From NCBI GenBank assembly GCA_900618425.1, contig UZAN01040982.1:1-64000 (forward strand): a stretch of DNA of 64,000 nt, in the 5' to 3' direction. Both the position numbers and the translations under genes were made by a program. The DNA is from Echinostoma caproni (lineage: Eukaryota > Platyhelminthes > Trematoda > Plagiorchiida > Echinostomatidae). The notes under the pieces are model-generated. The model ran no database searches and was not told the DNA's origin. It saw only the letters and a program-made list of their open reading frames with translations. Shown in pieces: positions 1 through 11,030 of the stretch (within the stretch, counting starts at the first letter, position 1; each line of letters starts with the position of its first letter).

Positions 1-26
1 TTGGCGATGGAGATATTCAGTTATGG

Positions 27-850
27 TATGTGCTTTGCACGAACAAAGTGCAAAGTGTTTCTTCAAGACTGGCAGGAGCCTGTGCCTGCACTCACCCTAT
101 GTGGTAATTAACTGGAAGTAGCTGAGAGCTTTAAATATTTCGGAGCTTGATCATAGATGGCGGGGGTGTTGGGGAGGAGATCATATCAAGAATAGCGAAA
201 GCTGGAGTAGCTTGGCCAACCTGCGACACTTGTGGCGCCACCATGACATCCGACTAGCCCTTAAGGGAAAAGTGTACATCGCGACGGTACGTAGCGTTCT
301 TCTTTAAGATTGCGAAACCTGGCCCGTTCGCCTTGAGGATACTAATTGACCTTCTTTCTGTATTTGACCAGCGATGTCTTCGAAGCATTGCTCGTGTCTG
401 GCCGAAACACCGGGTGAGTAACGACGAGGTTCGTCGTTATGTGTTTGGTGCGGATAGTCGTTCTCTAACAGAAGTAATCGCTCTACAGCACCTCCGAAGG
501 CTTGGTCACGTATCGGATATTCGTGTCCATCGACTACCTTTCTGNGGTACAGAAGTAACAGAAGTAATCACTAAATCGCCTCTAATGGCTTGTCCACGTA
601 TCGCATATTCCTGTCCATCGACTACCTTTCCGAGCTCTTTTCACACCTGCCGGGCAAGGTTGGAAGAATCGGTGCAGCCGTCAGACCATGACATGGGCTA
701 GAGGCATGAAGAAGCTGGCTTCAACTTTGGCTTCGGTTAATGCAGCCCGCTTTCCAGGTTGGGCCCAAGGGATGGGGATTGTCGTTGATTAGAGACGCGA
801 AGGAATACGGCCCAGAATAGAAGTCAGTGGCGAGAATGCTGTACGGTCTG
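27..850 (+). mobile_element. 3' portion of an RTE-clade LINE (decayed)
   Basis: Conceptual translation in shifting frames gives the C-terminal part of a non-LTR reverse transcriptase of the RTE type common in trematodes. It runs through a KCKVFLQDW block, an ANLRHLWRRHDIRL-like block, a CETWPVR block and an FDQRCLRSIARVW block, then a region resembling the usual tail near AQNRSQW. Stops and frame changes interrupt it throughout, and one segment (about 475-530, 'EVI..L') is partly repeated at 555-630, suggesting a local duplication. The longest intact frame is 333-701. The catalytic part of the polymerase would lie before the window start. The element is dead here. The clade is assigned from memory of family motifs, not from a search. 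Confidence 0.85.
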
Positions 851-1206
851 CCTGTCGAAATCGTGTGCTCCTTACAAATAACAAACAACATAAACTTTAT
901 CCAAAGGTGAACGGTGAAACACAAAAACCTTTTCGTTATCCAAGTAATGTTCCATTTTCCCGTATTTATCTGTTTCACCCAGTTTCCACTTCGCTCAGTA
1001 CTCTAACTCAGCTATCTTTTATTATTGTTATTGGTAATGTTGTTGTGGCGTTGGCACTATGCTTGTTCACAAGCCGGTGTAACATATNACTTTCTTCATA
1101 AAGTAACAGAAACCAAGTGAAGCTGTTACCTTGCCAAACAGCTATTAAACCACAATGGGGGTGAACGTTTTAAAGCACTCAAGCATGTAAAGCATTCACA
1201 ATCATT

Positions 1207-1324
1207 TTTAGATGGTGAATGTTTGGATTAATCCATTCAGTTTTTCGCAGTCACCAAGCACTGTTGATGATGTTCGATGTAGGTGAAAAACCGATTGGGC
1301 TAATCCAAACATTCACCATCTAAA
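1207..1324. repeat. MITE-like hairpin with 40-bp inverted arms
   Basis: Positions 1207-1246 and 1285-1324 are reverse complements of each other with about 4 mismatches in 40 and no gaps. The spacer is 38 bases. No coding sequence lies inside. The sequence 'cattcacaatcat' just before it recurs at about 1719, so related sequence lies nearby. Size and structure fit a miniature inverted-repeat element; no target-site duplication was identified. Confidence 0.7.
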
Positions 1325-1494
1325 TTGATTTAGTCATTCACACAAGGTGATGACCATTGACCGTATAACCCCAGAGTTAGAGTTTGAAGACCCATCCCGA
1401 ATAATCGCTGTTCGAGTCCTAACAGGGCACAACATGTACGCACTGCTGACGAGCCCCAAACAGGATGAAACAGCTCTCTAGTGCTCTTCTTTTC

Positions 1495-1685
1495 TTTTCA
1501 TTTTGGTTCCTTTTATTGAATATACAAAGATACAACAATTGTTCATGAATGGGGAAGCGGCCAATCAGAGGGCTGCCATTCAACACACAAAGGGGAAAAG
1601 CGGTGGTGGTGGGATTCGAACACACATCCCCGAGGTGATAATTTGGTGACGTTACCACCGGGCCGCCACCCCCTGTGTGTCGCGC
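1495..1685 (-). repeat. tRNA-derived SINE-like repeat, copy 1
   Basis: On the minus strand the sequence starts with a GC-rich tRNA-like head (about 1675-1605) that contains a canonical pol III B-box-like string, gtTCGAATCCC. It continues through an unrelated body and ends in a tail with TATTCAATAAAAG. The same head and/or tail recur at 4.82 kb (+), 27.5 kb (-), 34.5 kb (+) and next to the assembly gap at 52.4 kb (-). Five copies in 64 kb support a dispersed family. Confidence 0.7.
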
Positions 1686-4600
1686 TCCGACCACAAACAT
1701 TTACATCGCACTAAACATTCACAATCATATTTATATGAAACAATTCCAATGTGGTCAAACAGAAAGGTGGATGAATCATGTGTTTGGCAATGAGTCGAAG
1801 AGGACTTTGAAGTTGTGAAGTGTTTGAATCATCTAACCAAAATCGGTACGTCATAGTATCACGTCATGTTCGTGTGAACAATTGATTCACTCTTCTCATG
1901 GCCAGGAGAGTTTGAGAGCTTGAATCAATTTGCGTTGTGTGCACAGTTCAAGCTTCATGAGTCAGATGCTAATCGCCTATGTGGTTGCTATCTTCAGAAA
2001 CCGCATTGCTCTCGAGGATTGTGGNGACACTTGATACATGAATGTAATTGCCGAGTGCACGTCGAACGAAGTATTCAGGCCAACTTACTGATAACAAAAT
2101 TTAGTAGAGTGTACTATTGTTTGCATGCATATTTCGACATTGTCGGCTGTTAACTCTCAAGGATAGCCGCATAAAGCTCTTTTAGTTTAACAACTAAATT
2201 TATCGTACGTTTGTTGCTATTTGGCGAAGAGTGGAAGAAAATGCTAAATAAACGTGCATTTCTCCTTTTCTTCACAAAAATCTAGGTAAATGGGATTCCT
2301 TTGCTATTTGCTTTCCAAACAATTAAACTAGTTGCAACTGAAATTCATTAACAACTGATACCATCGGTATTCCGAAGATATGCTTTTCCTTGGTGTAAAC
2401 CAAGTGGAAAAGCGCATTCCTATGCACGTGACTGCACAATTCACACCTGATGTGCAAAAAGAAAATTGGAGCTCGCTTTAAATCTTTCATACAAACGTCA
2501 TCTGGATCAGAGATGATAGAATGTTATGAGTAATGCAATTGTCCTTCGATCAGCGATATATATATTTAATTCTGTTTTCGTACATTTGTGCGAATCAACT
2601 ATGTAAGCGATATAGTAAAAACGGTTTTATATAATACACGGCATATTTGCACCGAGCATTGATTACAGACGCAGTTAGTTCAAGGTGAATCGATTCATGC
2701 CCAGAACGTCTATCCAGGCAGATTTATCACAGCAGGACCCAGCAGTTAATGACGCTCCGGAGATGAAGGCTTACAACTGTCTTCCCTTTAAAAGTGACAA
2801 CCTAAACTAAATCCTCCAAGAACGATTGATAATGTTGGCAGAACACACAAAAATGCTGTCTATCGGTTCGCCATGTTCGTAAAATCACACATCCGTACTC
2901 CACCTACCAAATCGCTCTTGCAATTGCTGGCCAAATCCCACCTAATGTGCCATTTAAATGAGGGACCCACTGCATTTTATTTTATCGAAGCAGATAGGCA
3001 GCTGCATACCTGGATTCAGATACAGCCATGTCGTATCTGATGCACTGTTCAACTGTTGTTACCAGTTATTATACCAGTTTAGGTGCAGCATAATCTTCTG
3101 TGACACTGTTCGTGCAATCTTCATTGTTTTTACTTTATCATCAAAAATCTAAACGGTTCTAAATAAGAACGATTGTGCTTCAAGCTTCACCTCCCATTTT
3201 ATTTGCGATATCTGTTAGTAGTATTTGTGTCAAGGTGTCGGCTCACTGTATATTGAGATACATTTAAGAGATTATTCTGCGATACTCAGTGTCTACAGCA
3301 TCGCCATAGCCAAGAGGAAAAGAAGAATCGCAGCGATTGCGCACAACCATAAACGCAAACGTTACGCAAACTGGTCATTCCACATTGACAAATCCTCATC
3401 CGACACAGCCTTATTTGAATAAATGAGCAGTGCCGCATTCATAAAGCAAATCCAGCGTATTCGTATTAATGTTAGTATATCACGTGGATCCACAAATACA
3501 TTACCTACTTACACTGATATAACGACATAACCTTACCGGAAGCTGCTTTGAGTTCACAGGAATTTCCAGCGTAATTGATCCAAACCATTTTTCACTTCGC
3601 ACATAAACAAAACGTTTCATGAAATGGTCTTTGAGTATTTTTTCGTATTGTATCTTCTTCCAAGTTCGTGATTCTGTAATTATTCATTGAGGGCTCAAAT
3701 TAAAAAAGCAGAGATTGTATACAATTATATTAGACGACCTTTAAAGCCTATCGTATATCGAGCCGTAGCAATTGGACGATATGCGATTTGAGTAACGTTA
3801 GGATGCTTTTCTATTATAAGGTGCAAATTCCCCCGGGGAATGCAAAAGCCATTTACTGAATCCCATATAATTATATCTGTTTTTCCAATCCAATTGGCGG
3901 AAACCAATTCAGTCCCAGAGTTAAAATATGTGGTAACCTCCTAATCATTTCAAGAAAAAATGATCCCATTCTGGGGTTAGAATTCACAATGGGATCTCAA
4001 CTTATTTGGAATATTTGTTCATAGACAGCGAATGTTGGTCTTTTATGTTAGATATCAATCACCAATTTTAATTAGATTTCTGGACTCATGATTCCCGCTT
4101 GATTCATGCAATTCCAGGTTGGCCAATATTAGTTCCAATCAAAACGATTAGCTGATTTAATAAAGCAACGTTCGTGGAAGCTGCTCCGTAATAATATTTA
4201 TTTTGAACGTTTATGATTGAAATCAATTTTTATCTCACAAATATATAACACTTTTCAACAGATGCTCTTGATGTACTGCCTTGGTAATCGGTATGTCTGC
4301 TCATCTGTATCCCAGATGGTGAGTATTTTTACTTGAGAGATCAGATTCAAAAGCACATTAAAGACATTATCGAATGTTTCGCAAGAACACGAAAATTCAG
4401 TGTTATCGATGAAATTATGTCACTTGTGCATTAGCCAGTGTGGTGCAGTTATGGACTGTCATCTTTTAGATTGATACGTTTGATCTTGTTAGACGTGAGT
4501 TGAGTTGCAATAATTTGTCACAACTATACAAAGCACTCCAGACATCACATAAGTCACAATTTGCTAGGTAATTCGACGAACTAGTATCCTGCCATCGTGA

Positions 4601-4815
4601 TGAATTCGAATATCTGCTTCAAGTGAGTTCAACAGAGATCAAAATAATTCTGGCTGATTATTACACAGAGATATTTCACATTTTCATCTGAGTTATCGGT
4701 AGCACGCGGTGCATGCTTACTGTGGGATAGTATTCGAAAGCATTTCGTAACGGTTACGTCAGGGTTTTTAGACTGCGCCTGTCTAAGCATTCAGAGGATC
4801 TAAGAGTTCAGTTCC
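1686..4815. other. No supported gene
   Basis: AT-rich sequence with only short open frames (1920-2153, 2958-3152, 3225-3422, 3725-3907), none with recognisable motifs or paired splice sites. Single undetermined base at 2025. Confidence 0.6.
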
Positions 4816-4985
4816 GGTTTTGGCGTCACCAAATAATCACCCCGGGGATGTGTAATCGAATTTCATCACTATCTCCCTTTCCACATTGTGTGCCCAATAG
4901 CAACCCCTTGATTAAACGGCTTCTTCTTTCTGATAGTTTTCTCTTTGTTTGTTCACTAAGAGAAAGTACAATAATGAAGAAAGAA
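4816..4985 (+). repeat. tRNA-derived SINE-like repeat, copy 2
   Basis: Contains the segment 'gtcaccaaataatcaccccg' followed by a diverged B-box region, matching the head of the copy at 1495-1685 read on its minus strand. Similarity continues into the body ('ccctttccacattgtgtg...'). It has lost the recognisable tail. The open frame on the other strand (4826-5152) is a by-product of this repeat. Confidence 0.6.
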
Positions 4986-5294
4986 GGTTTTTGATGGTTT
5001 CGTTCATGGCAATATATCAATATTAATTCGGTTGGGAAACTCCAATTGACCTCGAAGCGGATGCGCAGTTGTCTGTTAGCCGTTGTAGTAGTGGCGGAGT
5101 TAGAGTGGCAATGCTTGATCACACTGAACGATTGGAATGATGTTTTATACACACATGAATGAAAGTATGGGACAATGTAGAAACGTATACAACGACTTTG
5201 ATGTTGGACTTCTCAAGATGAAAGATGGTCGAACTCCATAAACCCCTCCGCATTGAAAATAATCGCATGGTTATGTGAACGAATGCAATGATTT

Positions 5295-5759
5295 CTATAT
5301 GTTCGGCTGTAGCTTCCGTGAAATATAAATCATCCCTTTTGCCACGACTATATGGGGAACATAAAGCCCTTTTTTGGCTGTAAAGAAAGTTTTGGACAAC
5401 CAAATTTCAACAGCTACATCATATGCATATAATGTTTTTAATCGCATTCTATTAAAGTATTTGCAATGCCCCTTGCCGCAGATACAGGTTTGCAGTTGTT
5501 GGCCGGGCAATTGTTCCAAATACTTCGCTGCGTCTCTGGATTGATCATTCAGAACAATGGCGTCGCATTGTTCCATGTCGTGGTGCAAATTATTTTTGTT
5601 TCCAGCCAGATGACAGCCCATAAAGCAGCCCAAATTAAAATCGCGCGTGAAGGGAGTGTTACATGCTGATCCTCGAATATATTCACCTGATACTTCAAAT
5701 TCTCTCCTGGTAATGCGAAGCGAATCTAATATGACTGTTGAGCGATAACATGTTGGCAC
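5295..5759 (-). CDS. Putative exon of a cysteine-rich extracellular protein
   Basis: This is the longest uninterrupted frame outside transposons on this strand: 154 residues, with the likely exon starting after a good acceptor (...attaccag) at 5706 in phase 2. The core from about residue 24 to 95 has clustered cysteines (ACN..., GCFMGC, EQC, TCIC, HC), typical of a disulphide-rich secreted or surface domain. I cannot match it to a named family. It is not the CUB pattern of the neighbouring family: there is no C-x-W-x-I and the spacing differs. No signal peptide is coded here, so an upstream exon would be needed, and no donor could be fixed; the frame after about residue 115 may be intron. Whether it is expressed is unknown. 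Confidence 0.35.
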   Translation of the reverse strand: MPTCYRSTVILDSLRITRREFEVSGEYIRGSACNTPFTRDFNLGCFMGCHLAGNKNNLHHDMEQCDAIVLNDQSRDAAKYLEQLPGQQLQTCICGKGHCKYFNRMRLKTLYAYDVAVEIWLSKTFFTAKKGLYVPHIVVAKGMIYISRKLQPNI

Positions 5760-5983
5760 AGATATTTATGGATAATATCAGAAATATGATAGAAGATTGA
5801 AAAGATTTCGTAGTAATTTTACCAAACAACACCCGAATTCGGAGATACATTGAGAATGAGCAATGTCCTAAGGGATTGTCGTATTTTTTCACTGATAAGT
5901 TTTGGAAATGTTCTGGGGCGTTTAGGAAAAGTAAGGTTTTGGTTCAACTTAAAGAATGAATTTCGGTTATTGTTAAAATAATC

Positions 5984-6760
5984 CCACAGAGCACATTTCA
6001 AACAAAAAACAGAGTGGCGAACAAGCTCGTTTTTAGAGATTCGTATTCATACCAATACATCTCAATATATATCACTACTTGGAATAAAATTGTCATGGGA
6101 AAATAAAATAAAAACAGATTACTAAAACCGATTTCATCGTGAGAACGGGTTCACCACGATCACATGTTTGTTTGTCACTCATCCGACCATCGAGATTACT
6201 CACGATGCGGTTTGTATGGGGGGTGGGCCAGGGAAGCTTAAGCGCTTGCACAAATTGTTTTTGGGCACACAGAGGGGGTTTGTGCAGACGAATGCCTACC
6301 GCTTCTGCCGTAGCCAACATCCGACAGCGAACCTGCCTTGATAATCGCCCACGAACTTTGTACAGGGGTCGGAAAGCCTCGCACACATTCACGGTATGAT
6401 TTGTTTCATCTAGGTGTGAAACCACTGCACGGGTGAGTGACTTAATCGTTGCGATGTTCAACCACGCGCGGTGGTGTTCACGAATGCGTTCGAACAATCG
6501 CCTGACCGTGCGGCCTATGCACGTTGTTCCACAGGAACAAGTAAATTAGTATACACAGAATGAAACCGCAGAGTCTGGAACTTTGTCCTTCAGTCGCAAA
6601 CACACACTTGGTCTGGATGTGAACAGCACACGGAGCTTAGATGCATAGAAAGTCTTATCGATTGCGTCAGATAATCTTCTTTGTATGATCTCGGCTGATG
6701 TGTCCCCTTTGAACGGTAAAGAAATGTACACTGCTTTTTTCTTAACCTCGGTGTTTGCAG
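5984..6760 (-). mobile_element. Penelope-like element A (endonuclease end)
   Basis: The minus strand codes the linker (VYISLPFKGDTSAEIIQRRL) and then the GIY-YIG nuclease of a Penelope-like retroelement. It includes CSCGTTCIGRT, IREHH and the TAEAVGIR...PPLCAQK block that carries the catalytic Glu. A stop codon falls in the GIY segment (CVY*FTCSC) in the same frame, and the YIG tyrosine is replaced by Cys. The reverse transcriptase part is absent; homology stops near 6760. The 3' terminus (from 'cacagagcacatttca' at 5984 and 'gtggcgaacaagctcg' near 6014) is shared with element C. Non-functional fragment. Confidence 0.85.
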
Positions 6761-8851
6761 AATATAATGCCGTTCACTATCATAATGACTATATTTTATC
6801 TCCTCTGTGTTTTCCAAAGTTAGTTTGTCAGGTTAAAATTTGTCTAGTTGCGAATAATCGAAAACTAGTTATGGAGGATAGAGCAGCTTTTATTGTATAT
6901 TTGATGTTTTTTAAATATCACAAAACAAATTGGGACGGTTTCGGTATCAACTGATTCTAGGATGTGTAATATTACACGCCGGTGATACTATCGTATTTTG
7001 AATATTACGCACCGGATCGTTATTCCCTGGACATACTTGGTGCTTGTATACTGCAGTTGATACATTTCGAGAAGTGCAATGTTTTTCAGAATAGTCACAA
7101 ATACTCACAAAACGCAAATGAGGAGCATAAAAAACAGGATGATGACCAACTTGACGGGATTCCACAGGCTATTCCACTGATCAACTGAAAAGAGACACTT
7201 GTAACCTCTTGTTGTTTGCTACTTGCTTTCATCCAAATAAACAGGTTAGTAACAGGAACAAATGGACTTAGCTATGAATCATTTTTATCCTAGTTGCGCC
7301 TGCCAGGTATTGTTGTTATTGATAAGCATTATTTCTATAGAATGCTAATAAAAACTCGATGTCTGCCAGAAAACACGGAATTTCTATGTAACCTAACCTT
7401 TGGACCGCTAGACACAATGGTCTTGGTAACTGAGAGGAAAATGCAGACACCACGAACCAAGTGGTTCAGTGAGACATGAACACGGATCAGTCTTAAAATG
7501 ATTGATAATTTACTTATGTCCTTACAACATTCCACTCTCTTTTTCACTCGTAATCGGACGACGGTCATAAACCAGTTAGTTACTCATCTTGGGAAAAGTC
7601 GAGGTTTTGCTGAACAAAAGCCTTGTCAATAAATATTATATTGTGGAACAAAAATCGGTTTCTCAGTTTTAGCTAAAATATGACAAGCAATTCATCTATG
7701 TAGCTTGTTTATCAAAAGGACAGAATCCTGGAGTCCCCATTATGACTGCGTTTAGATTAACTCATTCAGTTACCTATCCTGTTTCGCAGACGGTTTGTAA
7801 TGTTCGCTGAACTACCGATTACAGCCCCACAGCCGCATTCGATAGGCGACATTTAGAGAATTCACAGATGAATGCAAGTTTTCTTTAAATATATGCGAAT
7901 GACGATTTGTCCGAAAATCGAAAACCGGTATTTTGCAGGTAGGTGTGCCCTGTAAACAAATGAACTCTCCATCATATGGGATCGGATAATGGGGTACGGA
8001 TTGATAAAGTATTTTGTCGTGGACTTCGTTCAGAAATCGTGTGGTTCAATACAAAATTGGGATCCTATACATGAATTCTTTTTCTCTCAGTGAGTGCTCT
8101 CCCAGCCGTACGTTTATCCATTTTGGCAAACATATGTCATGCAGGCGAACAAAGTTTTCTGGCAGATATGAGTGAAAAGTAGCACTATTTGTAATGTATT
8201 TACCGATAAAGAACAATAATGCCATTTACATTGTTTTCTTTCCTGCTCGAATAAGCAAACATTTTCGTAATTATTAGAACAACTTCACAAACGTTTAGTT
8301 CGTAAGATGATCCTTCGTATTGCAGAAAGTTAAACCAATTAATAACGAGCCAGTTGGACTGTACATTCCACATACATTATTGCAACGATTCCAAAAACTC
8401 TACTTCATGTTTTATTGAATGCTTACCCATTAGTAGCCTCATGATTTTGTTGACATAAATGAATGTGTTGAGGATTTATATAAATAGAACCTGTTCTGGT
8501 TAAAGGAATGTTCTGGTTTTTAAGAAATCACAAGCTTTCAAAGAGAATCCTCCACATGATTGGAAATAATAAAGAATGATGATTCACTGAATGAAAATAA
8601 AATTCCGTTGAGTCGCATTAACAAGAACGATATCAAGATATATATTTCCTAGGTCATTTATTTTGATTTTACTCTGTATGCTATTCATATTCGTATGTCA
8701 TGTGGAATCTGAAAAACACAATTTGGGTAAACCGAACAGTGGCGCTTTCTAAGCGAAAGTCACCAAAGGACATGGCCTCATTCAGAAAAACATCGGGTTA
8801 CCCATTTTAACCGTGCTAGCTCAAGCAAATACGGGATAATTTTACTTTGTT
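6761..8851. other. No supported gene
   Basis: Short frames only (for example 6982-7188 and 7294-7479, each with an equally long antisense shadow). No motif, repeat or splice-framed exon was recognised. Confidence 0.6.
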
Positions 8852-9223
8852 CTATTCTGAACATCGGGCATAAATTACATAGCGTGACACGTTCCCAGTT
8901 TCCGTTTGAGCTTCGGAAATTCGAATAATCCAAACCTGAGGCGAAACATGTTCAAAAGTATAGTTTCCTTCCAAACATATGTCATTTTTCGTTCCACGCT
9001 CGATTGTGATGTGACAAGCAGTCTTCAAGGCAGAAAGTCTGATCTGGTTGAAAACGTATATCCTTCCAGCAGTCGGCTCATTTCCAGTTCGTCTATTTTT
9101 TATGATAGCACATTCTGAGTGAATATCGTTCTCTTCTACTGAAGAGAACGTCGTACCGCATTGGACGTTGGGCCCCTGTTTCCTCGATAAGGATCTGCAC
9201 TGTAAGTAGTGATACGACTGCAA
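8852..9223 (-). CDS. CUB-like domain exon (minus strand)
   Basis: A 123-residue open frame whose C-terminal part follows the CUB-like pattern of the gene at 20.4 kb. Residues 70-83 read C-H-I-T-I...D-I-C, followed by hydrophobic strands (VWIIRIS) and a final aromatic strand (RYVIYA). Upstream cysteines are at residues 22 and 38, with CG at 22-23. The usual Trp after the second cysteine is missing (ECAII). A possible acceptor (...gaaacag) lies just before residue 17, so the exon may be about 107 residues. It ends at a TAG eight residues after the last strand, so it would be a terminal exon. Unlike the main gene, both halves of the domain sit in one exon. No signal peptide exon was found upstream. 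Gene fragment or part of a larger minus-strand gene. Confidence 0.45.
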   Translation of the reverse strand: MQSYHYLQCRSLSRKQGPNVQCGTTFSSVEENDIHSECAIIKNRRTGNEPTAGRIYVFNQIRLSALKTACHITIERGTKNDICLEGNYTFEHVSPQVWIIRISEAQTETGNVSRYVIYARCSE

Positions 9224-10572
9224 CTACAAATTAACAAAAAGGTTTTTCTTTCAAAATTGTCTGAGATCGTACAGCTAAAAGATGCGATATAATTGATCAT
9301 CTTCACAATTGATGAAATACAAACATCGTTTATGAACAAACTGGAATAAAAAGAAAACATATTTATGCACAGCAAAAAGTTTTCATACATTATAGTGTCA
9401 TTTGAAACATTGTAACACGCGAGTTGAATTGATCAAACTGCTTAAAACAGGTTGCTGATATCAGGCTATAATAATTACGCCGAGAATCGCCGTGCGGTCC
9501 AATGTTCATTGCATTATACGTGCATAACAAATGAAAAATCTAGTGCAAATCAATCAGGGGTGATTACTACGTCAACCATCTTTGGTCCATGCCACGAATA
9601 ATATTGATATTACCTTAAAATAAGATCACGGTTGAATTTTAATTTCATTGAAGAGCCTTGACGGAATGCGCAAAAAGGAGGTCTCGGTTTCAACAATTAT
9701 CTTTGATGTATAGAAGCATATTCTTGGGCAACCTTCTTTTGTGAACAAAAAGGAGATGCCACAAGACGTTGATGCCTAGTTTGGACTACTTGTACTAAGT
9801 AGAACATCCATCGGTTTTTGATATGGCGTCGAGAAACGAAGCCGATCTTTATGGCATTGATACAATCTAAATCATTCACGCAACAGCTCACATCAAACGT
9901 GACAATGTAACTGGCAAAAATTATAGGGTATTTAATGTTTAAAAAGCTTAATACCTAACGTTCGTGAAAATGATGGTTGAGTTGAAAATCTAACAATTGT
10001 TCGGGTGCCACCAACTCAAATCAGGGTGTCCAACAATCAACTCTCGTTGTCACGAAACCATATTCAATAATCCCATGTTATTTTCAACTGGTAGTTATTC
10101 GTTTTGCACCATGTTCCGATTATACGTTAGTGTATTTGATGATGTGAAAGGATACAGCAGATCAAAGGTATGCCCAGTAGTTGAAGAAAACTGTTGCAGA
10201 ATATCATTCATGCTTGTTGTTGTGTAAATAGCAATATCTCAGCTGAGATGGTCAGACCTCGTTTACTGAAAGCAGCGGCACCCAATTGAGAAGACACAAT
10301 TGTAATGAAAAATACCACATATGCTGCCCAATGGAGACGATAATTTTTGTCGTAACGGCATGTAATTCCATTGCACAACACATCACCGTTGAAGCTCTTC
10401 GAAAAGCTATTCTCATATGGAATTTTTTTCGCAACCGTTGTTGATGTGACTTTATTTTACTTGAACGTAAAAGATTCAAAATAATGACTCGCGATAGAAA
10501 AAAGAAAGCTCTCATAGAAAATGTTTTCTATTAGATTGAGGCAACAAATTGTTTAGTGATCTATATGAAAAT
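9224..10572. other. No supported gene
   Basis: AT-rich, short frames only (9697-9891, 9997-10227, 10252-10515). Nothing recognisable. Confidence 0.6.
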
Positions 10573-11030
10573 AAATATCTTGTTCTCCCAATGTATTTCA
10601 TAAATCGTCAACAGTTCACTCTTTACCTGGACGTTCCTCGTATTCTTTAGCAACACTCCTCGTCTATCTGAATCTCCAACTTGGGCCCCCTACAGGATGC
10701 CATTTCGTTCTATTTCTTTTTTCCCATGCTGGTATTATTAAACCAAACAACAATGTGGTCAGAATTCCTCACCTTGATGCATCAGTCATCCGCAGTGTTT
10801 CAATTAGACTTACATATCTTGCTGAATTGTCCACTGCACACAACCACACTCTTGATCCCTCTAAATGCGTATACATGATATTCTCACTTCTCAAAATGAG
10901 CCGTGATGCATATCTCTTGAAATCCTATTCAGCGGCAAACACGAGGGATGATACCATTTTTATACAATCAATAATTTCAGGAATCTCGATGTGCTACATA
11001 GGCGAAATTTGTATTCGTACGCAGAAGTGA
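10573..11030 (+). CDS. Unrecognised long open frame, possible exon
   Basis: About 150 codons are open from the stop near 10573 to the TGA ending at 11030, unusual for this AT-rich background. A fair acceptor (tattctttag) ends at 10650, so the exon may start at 10651. The translation contains alternating hydrophobic stretches and scattered cysteines (GCHFVLFLF, KCVYMIF, MCYIGEICI) but no motif I can name. No initiating Met with a signal peptide is visible. It could be one exon of a membrane or secreted protein, or a chance frame. Confidence 0.25.
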
